From assembly GCA_037042915.1 (NCBI GenBank), contig CM073195.1:3720001-3784000 (forward strand): DNA of 64,000 bases, written 5' to 3'. A program made the position numbers and the translations under genes. Origin of the DNA: Auricularia sp. M13. Taxonomy: Eukaryota; Basidiomycota; Agaricomycetes; Auriculariales; Auriculariaceae. Positions within the stretch are counted from its first letter, which is position 1, and every line of letters begins with the position of its first letter. Positions 56,801-64,000 of the stretch are shown here, in pieces. The notes under the pieces are model-generated. The model ran no database searches, was not told the DNA's origin, and worked only from the letters and a program-made list of their open reading frames with translations.

Positions 56801-57667
56801 CACTATTGCTCTGCCTGGAACCAGGACATGGGTGTCAATAGTGCGATAATTTGTAAGTAGCTTGTTGAAGACCAGCGCAACGCCCCCCGCGCCCGTGGGA
56901 TTTGCTGGCAGCGCAGTATTTTCTACATGAAGATGTTCGTAGTAGTGATGAATTTCATCCAAGTGCTGCGCATCAAGGTGGGTCTCCTGAATGGCCATGA
57001 TTCCGATCTTGTGACTGCGAATGTCTTCTGCAATCTTTTTCCATTTGCTGCTGCCTGCTATCCTCTGCGCGCCCCGGCCTTTCATATTCTCAGAGGCCAG
57101 TTTGATATAGGCCTTGGTGCTCTTTTTTGAGCGCATCTGATTGTCCTGCATTATTGGTAATACTGCATGGTCTGAGTAGTTATTCCCAGCATCAGACGGT
57201 GTCTGCACATATGCTGAGCTTGACCTTGCCACTGATCGCGGCGTAATGAGGTTGTTTGCATCAGTACTGGATTTGCCAGACTGATGTGTATCCTGGCGCC
57301 AGCCTTCTGGCGTCAGAATGTTGTTCATCACGAACTCTCCCCTCAAAACGCTGCCTCCTGCTTCCTGAGCACCATCATCCACAGAGGGAAGGGCAGCATC
57401 AGAAACCTCTGGTTCGGTGCTCTGGAACGTGTAACCAGACCGATCATTTGTCACCTGAGATGTGTTGTTGGTGGTAATTGGGTTTCGCGCTGTATATCTT
57501 GCAGAGAGGGGCCAGCGCACCCATCTCGCGCAGCTGGCATACCGGCCAGCACGGTGAGCTATGCCAGTCAGTACTACTCGCACAGTCCGGACTGTGCGAT
57601 TTCCATCAGGCTTCAGCGTCTCCGCACGGCTCGCTCTTGGTCTAAATAGACCTCCGTTCTCTCCCAC
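53885..57667 (-). pseudogene. LINE pol, N-terminal part: APE endonuclease and RT
   Basis: An uninterrupted frame of about 1250 codons; the true ATG is uncertain because the frame is open upstream of the first Met. The apurinic-type endonuclease is complete: LASENMKGRG (Asn), AIQETHL (Glu), MLGDFNQVEDPIDRF (Asp, Asn), TWRN, SRIDRIYL (Asp) and YDHSRISVEL (His). The reverse transcriptase shows LYKKGDRSEIANYRPITLLN, FVQGRSITDH, ALDQEKAYDRI, RGVRQGDPLSCLLFNLAIEP and catalytic LYADDTTVYM. The coding sequence is cut at HEESST by the Gypsy insertion and resumes at 45261. L1/Tx1-like by its RT signature. All expected endonuclease and RT residues are present, so the copy may have been active until the insertion. 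Confidence 0.9.
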
Positions 57668-57889
57668 TGCTTCCTGTCCCCGGAGGTCAGTAAATTAGGC
57701 AGCAGGAGGGCACTAACTAGGATTGTGCGTAGCCAAGGTTTGAGGTTGCCAGGGCCAATGCCGGTTCAGGGCACTGTGCATCTCTATTTTTAAAGGGAGC
57801 TGTGCTCGTTTGTGTATACTGACGCATTAGTTCCCTTGACACAATCATGGCGTGGTCATTCCATGTATGTTACATGTGTCAGTGTAAAT
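57668..57889. other. LINE 5' flank
   Basis: Probably LINE 5' leader or truncation junction. No duplication matching the sequence next to the poly(A) end was found by eye, and no downstream part of the broken P450 is present. Confidence 0.4.
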
Positions 57890-59190
57890 TTTGTAGCGTG
57901 TGCGCCTGCACGTGATGTTGTGATATGCGCGTCGGCATGAGAAACCGTGGTGCGCTCACCTGCGCGAGGTGTTGCAGTACGCACACCTTTTTTCGAGAAA
58001 TTGCGGTGCGCGCATTGCGCGAAGAGTTGCGGTGCGCGCACCTGCACGAGAAAGTGCGGTGCGCGTGCGCCTGCACGGGAGATTACGGTATGTACATCTG
58101 CACCAAAATTGCGGCATGCGCATCAGCGCGGGAAAGCTGCGCTGTGCATATCTGCACGAGAGAGCGCGGTGCGCGCGTACACGCGAGGGGGCGCAGTGCG
58201 CGCACCTGTGCGAGAAATTGTGATGCGCGCACCTGCGCAAGAGTTTGCGGTGCGGGAAAGCGCGGTGTGCGCGTCTGCGCAGAAAGGAACGGTGTACGAG
58301 CCGGTGCAGGAAAGTGCGGTGTGCTTGTCGGCGTGAGAAAGCGTAGTGCGCGAGAGGGCTCGGTGTGCGTGTCGGAGCAAGCATACACGGTCTGTGCATT
58401 GGCGTGAGAATACGCGGTGTGCGCATCGGCGCGAGAGAAAGCGGCGACACGCGCCGGTGTGAGAGAGCGCGGTGCGCGCGTTGGCGTGAGAAAGCGCAGT
58501 GTGCGCGTTGTTGCGGGAAAGCGCGATGTGCGCGTTGGCATGAGAGGGAGCGGTGTGCGCGCGGGCGTGAGGGGCGCGGCGCGCGTGCCTGCGCGGGAGA
58601 GACATGGCGATGCGCGCTGGCGCGAGATAGTGCAGTGCGCGGGTCGGCGCGAGAAACGCGGTGCGCATGTTGGCGCGAGAGGATGCGATGCGCGTACCTG
58701 TGTGAGAGAGCGCGGTGCTCGTGCCTGCACGGGAGAGACGCGGCGGTGTGTGTCGCCGCAGGAGAGCGCGGTGCGCGCATTGGCGCGGGAGGGCGCAGTG
58801 TGCGCGTTAGCGTGGGAGACTGCAGTACGCGGGTTCCGCGCGAGAAAGCGCGGCGTGCGCGCTGGCGCGACGGGAGGCCATGCGCATGTCGGCGTGGGGG
58901 AGCGCGGTATGCGTGTCAGCTCGGGGGAAACGTGGTGGTGCATGTTGGCGCGATAGAACCCGGCACGTGCGTTGGCGCGAGAGAGTGCAGTCTGCGCGCT
59001 GGCGTAAGAGAATGCGGTACGCACGTCGGTGTGAGGGAGCGCGGTACGCGTGCCAGCGCGGGACAGACGTGGTGGTGCGCGTTGGCGCGAGAGGAGGCGG
59101 TGTTCACGTTGGCGTGGGAGGGCGCAGTGTGCGCGCTGGCGTGAGAGGACGCGGTGCGTGCGCCCATGATACATATGCCGGCGCGGGGAC
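57890..59190. repeat. 27-bp minisatellite, ~48 degenerate copies
   Basis: A tandem array of a unit like GCGCGGTGCGCGCGTTGGCG plus TGAGAAA, 26-27 bp, strongly diverged between copies. Because 27 is a multiple of three, long open frames run on both strands (up to 379 codons on the minus strand, repeating a nine-residue ANARTALSR-like motif, and 259 on the plus strand, repeating CARWRERAR-like). No start or expression signal marks either as a gene, so none is called. Confidence 0.85.
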
Positions 59191-59464
59191 CTTATCAGTG
59201 CTTGCGCGGCCTTATCCTTCACGCGAAGTGCTTTCTAGCTTCTCGAGCATGTTATGTCGCAATTTTATTTTGATGAGGGTGTATTCACGGGACAAGGGGA
59301 GATTCTGGTGGTCAAGAAGGGTTGCGACATGGGGCATCTCGTCGGGTTGGACGGTGAGTGGAATTTGAAAGGGGCAGGGCACAAGCAGATCGGTACGGCC
59401 ATGGAGCGGCAGGGGGCGGGGTAGTGCGGTGGAAGTGCAAGAAGAAAGGAATTCGATGTTGGCG

Positions 59465-61817
59465 TCAGAAGATGCGGCCGCGGTGGCCGTTCCCATTTCC
59501 ACGGCCGGCGCCGCCTCGACCAGCGCCGCCGCCGCGTCCGCCGCCTCCGCGTCCGCCGCGGCCGCGCGAGCCGTTGGCGTTGCTGTTCGCCACATGGTTG
59601 CCGTTCGAAACCAGCGCTGCGCCGTGTGCGTTGGTCCAGCCGTCGATGCGCGAGGTAGGGCATTTGCCAGTGGGGTGACCGGCGCTCCCGCACACGGAGC
59701 ATTCCCACGGCTGTTTGCGCATGCGGCCGTGGCCCTTGAAGGGGTGCCGTATCGGGATGTTGCGCACGGCCTCGCGGAGCTCTGCAATTAGGTCGGGCGG
59801 CAGGAAGTCCACATCGGCGTGGACGTTGTACTCCCTAATCGATTCTGTGCTCGAAGTCGTCGTGAGCGAGCGGACTGAAACTGAGCTGAGGAAGGCGCGT
59901 ATCAGCGGGTCGGCCGCGACCTTGTTGCGCTGCGAACTTCTCCAGTGGGGCGCGGAAGCTGGCGTTCGTTTCCCAGGACGGCTTGATGCTCTCGCGCAGG
60001 TGGCCGCCACGTAGCTGAGTGTTAGTGACCGTTCCCAAGTGGCTCGAGGCGAGCAGGGTGAAACGGAAAGTCGTGACGCTTGCGTTGTCCAGGACGTAGT
60101 GCCGACGGTAGCATAGCGCGTCCTCCTGCTGGCGCGTGATGCCAGTAAGGAGGAAGGTGTTCCTGCGGATTGGCTTGTTGCTGCGTGGGTCTGACTCCGC
60201 GCGCGTCACTTGAGGCTTGCTGGTCGGTAGCGCGCCCTTGACGGCCTTGGCAAGCTTCTGGACGGCCGCCAGGGGGTGCATCGTCGATGGGTCCTGCCCG
60301 CCGATGCTGTCGCAGACGAAGATAACTTTCGGTTTTTTGAAATCCGACCATGCCGACCTTTGGATGGGGCAGAGATTGGCGAGGTGGGCGTCGGCAGCCA
60401 TGCCGTCGATGCGGCGGTTGTTGCCGTTAGAGGCAACATGGACTGTGCGCTCGCCGAAGGCAGGGTGCAGTTCGTAGTCGTCGTCGGCTTCTTCGTCGTC
60501 CGTATCCTCCAGGTCCTCGTCGTCATCGAGGTCTTCCACGATATCGTCGTCCGAGGAGTACGTGCGCTGAGGCTGCGCCGCTGGGAAGTCCGTTGGGGGC
60601 ACGTCGTCTTCTTCCACGACGATCGGGTCGTCCACGTCCATGTCGTGGCGAGGGGGCTGGTTGTGACGTCTCGCCATCGCCTCCGCTTGTGCTGCTGACT
60701 GGGCCTGGTGGCGCTGCGAGCGTTGCTCGGACGGTGAGTTGAGGGGGCCGCGGCGCAGTTGGTTGTTCTCGAAACTCGTCGGGTCCGCCTCCGCAAACAT
60801 GTCGTGTACCAAAGCCGGTGTTGCCGCAAGCGGCTTGCTGTGTTGTTGCTCGCCATGTTCGCGCTCGCGGAAATGCGTGGGGATGGGCGGGCCGAAGTGT
60901 CGCGGTTCAGACTCGGGAATGCTCGACCAGTCGATGGTCGTCGCGATGGGGCTTCTCGGCGCCGGCGGAGGTGCGTGGTGAGTTTCGACCTCTGCAGGCA
61001 GGATTTTAGGACGCTGGGCAGCTGCTTGACGCGGCAAGGGAGCGATTGGGCGACTGGTGAAGGGCCGTCGGGTTAGGGCTTTGCTCACACCGCCCTCGTT
61101 GTCACCGTTCGTATCTTGTCGCTGCAAAGGCGGCCAGTTGGTGTCGTCGAGTCCCTCGACGGAGAGGCGACGTCGCGCGCGGCGCTCGTCGGCGAGTTGA
61201 CGCAATTTTTCGCGTTCGCTGGGTGTAGCCGCCTCTTCTGCTGTCCGCGTTGTCGCCGGGCGAGCTGGCGATAGCTCGGGGTGCGTGGCGTGCGTGGCAG
61301 GCGGCGATGACGGGAGTAGAGGGGCCGCCGTTGTGGGCTCCAGCTGGTCTTCGCCGGGTCCGTTCGGCTGCGTCTCGGGAACGAGAATCTCGCTCTCCCA
61401 TCGCTGCTTGCAGAGGTTAGCGACGACCGGGTAATAGATCGTTCGCGACTGCTTACCTCCCCTAACATCGTCCATTTTTCTGAGGGCGGATTTGCGAGGG
61501 CAGGCCGTTCGGTAGCTGTGTTCGCCGGCGGGTTGGGTGTTCGTTGTGCAGGCCCAGTGCAAGGTTGGGCTTTTGGATGCCGCGCGGGGGTGCGAGAAGA
61601 GGGCGGAGGGCAGGAGTAGGAGCGGAAAAAGGTTCGTAGCGAGGCTGCGCGTCCGTAGAGCCTGGCGGCATAGCGCTGATGGTGGCAGGCAGGGATAGAG
61701 AGGGTGACTGCAGGGAGTGGCGACTTGCGCGCACTGCAGGGCTCTCTGCGCGTCGGCGCATTCATTGACACCTGGCGGACTTCTGGGCCGCCCTGATGCT
61801 CGCTCCGTTCTGCTCAT
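59465..61817 (-). pseudogene. Retroelement ORF1 (gag-like) with CCHC knuckle
   Basis: Nucleic-acid-binding ORF1 of a non-LTR element. From the 5' side: Ser/Pro-rich sequence, PSEREKLRQLADERRARRRL, a long low-complexity middle, an acidic stretch (DDDEDLEDTDDEEADDDYEL), and a folded-looking part (CPIQRSAWSDFKKPKVIFVC, RNTFLLTGITRQQEDALCY). A one-base shift near 59930 leads to the C-terminal part with the knuckle CSVCGSAGHPTGKC and an Arg/Gly-rich end. The likely start is the Met near 61478 (MDDVRGGK) or upstream. No ORF2 follows on its 3' side; the minisatellite begins instead, so the element is 3'-deleted or rearranged. It could belong to the family of the LINE at 1-3736; this is not shown. 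Confidence 0.65.
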
Positions 61818-62178
61818 CGAAGCTGTCCAGCAAGGGCGCCGTGGCGTCTGACGCCTGCTGGCCCATGGACTTGGGGAGAGGGGACGATCAGACGGGCGCT
61901 GAGTCGGAGTTTCAAGACCTAGGCCGCGTCACCCTCGATCCTCCGACCATCACGGGGCGACGAGCTTCGATCCGCCCAGGCTCCTCCTGCATATTATCTG
62001 GTTGTGCCTGGCCCTGCTGCAATTGATTTTTCTTACTGCATCTTGATGATGGCTCTGACTCAGTTTTGTGGCCCGGGACCTTTTCTGGACCGGATTCTCA
62101 GCGGCTCTCCGGCTTTCCGGCTTCCCGGCTTTTATTCGGTCATTTTCGGGCTTCGGGGCACCCGGCCCGTCGCGGCTT
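61818..62178. other. Spacer between ORF1 remnant and upstream frame
   Basis: Nothing recognised beyond short open frames. Confidence 0.4.
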
Positions 62179-62752
62179 TTATTTGCGAGATGCATCTGGT
62201 GACGTCGCGTCTACATCATCCCGGGATACTGCGGCTGCCGGCGCTTCCTCCGAATGCCCACGATGTGCTCGCCTTGCTCTGTCCCTTTTCCTCTTCTCCC
62301 GCCATCGCAGAGTCTCGTTGTAGTCGATGACAAGGTGCGTGCCACTGATGGCAGCCACGTGCGCGTCCTCACAGTCTGGCTTTTCTAGCCAGTGCATGTC
62401 CCTTCGGTCTCGTTGGCTCCAGTGCCCGCCGCAGCCTCCCTGGCAATAGTACGTTCGTTTTTTTTGGTACGGCTGGGTTTGCTTGCGCGGAGCGTCCTCG
62501 GAGGACCCTATCTATGCTGGCAGTGGCTCGTCTGGGCCTCGGCGAGTTCGACCTCCGAGGCACACCGTCTTGAGCCTCAGCTGGGCGTTGTCTCGTTGGT
62601 GTTGTTCGTTCCGTGTTGTTCGGCGTGGGTCTGTCCGTTGCTGGTAGGATGTTCCACATAGGTGTTGGCGAGCGGCTTCGCGCAGAGGGCGTCTTCTGAT
62701 GGGCCTCCTGTTGTGAGTCTGGTGGCGAGGGCGAGCATGTGAGGCGCTGCAT
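62179..62752 (-). pseudogene. Small Cys/His protein, possible 5' ORF of the same retroelement
   Basis: Two minus-strand frames join at a run of eight A (coding strand, near 62464-62457) if one A is removed. The joined product has a Ser/Pro/Arg-rich N-terminus and then a compact segment RTYYCQGGCGGHWSQRDRRD, HWLEKPDC, GTHLVIDYNETLRWREKRKR. C-C-H-C spacing suggests a metal site, but the family is not known to me. Stop at 62179. Its position upstream of the ORF1 remnant, on the same strand, suggests it is part of that element. Confidence 0.45.
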
Positions 62753-64000
62753 CTTGTGGGCAGTGTCTTATCTCTCCTCCCTTTTAATAGTCCCCTTTGC
62801 GTTTTGATTCAGGGGGGAGATTGCGGTTTGGGCCCCTGTGCATACGTCACTTAAGCGCTAAGGACTATATACTCTGGGGGTGTTTCGCCTCCCAGCGCCT
62901 CTGATCTCTACGTCAGAGTGGGTCGAGGCTCTAGGAGGGGGCGATTTTGCCATTGACTTGTGGGCGGTGGGCTGTATTGGGTCACCATCGTCGTCCCTGG
63001 CCCACACAGTCTTGGCCAAAAGCCACCTGTTTGCGCGCTGACCTATTTCATTTTTCGGCTCTTAAGGCGTGGGTCTCATCTTTCCCGGTGAGTATCATTT
63101 TTCCCCATCACCGTCGTGCTGAGATGTGTCGCCTGATTGTGTGAGTGCTTGGTGGTCGGTTTCCCATTCTTACTGCCCGTAGGGTTGCTATGGAGTGCGT
63201 TTGCGGAGTACGTACCGGAGTCCGAACCGCTGCTCTCCTTCTCACCCTCGCCGCTCAGCGCACAATCCGCAGTTACCGCTTTGTCCGGTGCTATTCGCAC
63301 CTTTGCTACGCGCTCGGCCCGACCTCTGCTTGTGTTTGTATGGACTGTCTCGAGGTGCGTGTACTTATCCATTCTTTTTTGCCGCTTAGTCCGCAGTTTA
63401 TTCCGTATAACATTGTGCCCTACGCCTGGAGTTCTCTTCTATCGCATTGTCCGGGATGCGTCGGCGCTTGAAAATCGACGTCGAGACTGCGCGGGGAAGC
63501 GCGTTCAGACAGGTCGACATTTGACAGGTCCGTTCACCGGTCAGAAGTGCTTCGGGCGCTCGTGTGCCTGTACTCTTCTCACAGGCTGATTTAATTCGCA
63601 GGGCTCTTGGTATCATGTGACTTAGAGGGCCCTCGTTTCTGAATAGGGGCCGTCTTTCTTTTCAAGAGCTCATTGCACGCTCCACGTCGGAGAGCGCGTT
63701 CGTTCCGGTGCGTTTGACAGCATATACATGCGGTCAAACGAAGAGTGTTTGGACCAATACTGTGCGTGATTCTACCCTTCTGCGAGCGTGCTGAGGAGCG
63801 ATGCAGATCCTGTCATGATTTGCAGTCCAGAGGTCGTGTGTACGTTTCCTCACAGCTGTCTTGGGCGCACAATCGAAGGTGCGTGTTATACTATTTTCGG
63901 ATTCTTTACTCCTCCTCCTAGCGCGACGGGACACTATGGCATCAATGCTGGCCGCAGTGGATCGAGCGCGTGCATTTCCACCGTAGTGACTTCGTTCCCG
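62753..64000. other. Right edge, no gene recognised
   Basis: Possible 5' leader of the retroelement to its left. Open frames of 60-150 codons on both strands show no recognisable domain. Confidence 0.4.

Larger units (their letters stand above)
43406..57700 (-). mobile_element. L1-like non-LTR retrotransposon, split by Gypsy element
   Basis: It reads on the minus strand from about 57.7 kb to a 37-bp poly(A) tail (T-run on the plus strand, 43406-43442). The single large coding region is endonuclease, reverse transcriptase, RNase H-like, zinc finger. It is interrupted only by the Ty3/Gypsy element at 45267-53884 with its GGTAC duplication. No ORF1 is seen upstream, so the copy is probably 5' truncated; the right end is approximate. 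Confidence 0.9.

Noticed and set aside
58083-59222. 379-codon repetitive protein on the minus strand
   Set aside because: Open frame forced by the 27-bp period; comparable frames exist on the other strand and in other phases.

Overview
The window looks like nuclear DNA of a filamentous basidiomycete, most likely an Agaricomycete. The reasons are many spliceosomal introns of about 50-56 bp with GT-AG ends, a multi-exon cytochrome P450, F-box paralogs of the agaricomycete type, fungal VTS1 and FZO1 orthologs, and a KDZ-family DNA transposon. No bacterial-style operons, rRNA, tRNA genes or CRISPR arrays were seen. All assignments come from reading motifs by eye; no database search was run.

Layout. 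1-3736: 3' part of a degraded LINE (reverse transcriptase plus RNase H). 4470-12825: an 8.36-kb KDZ transposon with 392-bp terminal inverted repeats that look identical and an 8-bp target duplication. It carries a 10-exon transposase and two accessory genes. 13911-26434: a host block with a short-chain dehydrogenase, an intact and a broken F-box gene, a 12-exon P450, a GH92-type mannosidase and a conserved protein of unknown role. 27332-32162: gene-free DNA with three inverted-repeat-bounded, non-autonomous elements. 33065-40545: a second host block with VTS1 (SAM-domain RNA binding), a quinone oxidoreductase and FZO1 (mitofusin). 42733-43406: first four exons of a second P450, cut off at the poly(A) end of an L1-like LINE (43406 to about 57.7 kb). 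That LINE is split by an 8.6-kb Ty3/Gypsy chromovirus (45267-53884) whose LTRs look identical. 57890-59190: a 27-bp minisatellite. 59465-62752: gag-like ORF1 remnants of another retroelement.

Most notable: (1) the Gypsy element has a primer-binding site complementary to the predicted first 11 nt of its own transcript, 34 nt after a TATA box, which is a Tf1-like self-priming signature; (2) the same element carries, between pol and its 3' LTR and in antisense, an intron-containing gene for a Zn2Cys6 zinc-cluster protein; (3) the KDZ element carries two accessory genes without a recognisable TET/JBP dioxygenase, an extra internal copy of its terminus, and a Lys where I expect the catalytic Glu; (4) the L1-like LINE keeps a long open frame although its RNase H-like domain has lost every expected acidic catalytic residue.

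A caution: many unrelated reading frames, both host and transposon, are broken by single-base indels, some in homopolymers (C5 at 11957, A8 near 62457). Some may be assembly errors and not true mutations, so 'pseudogene' calls based only on such breaks are provisional.
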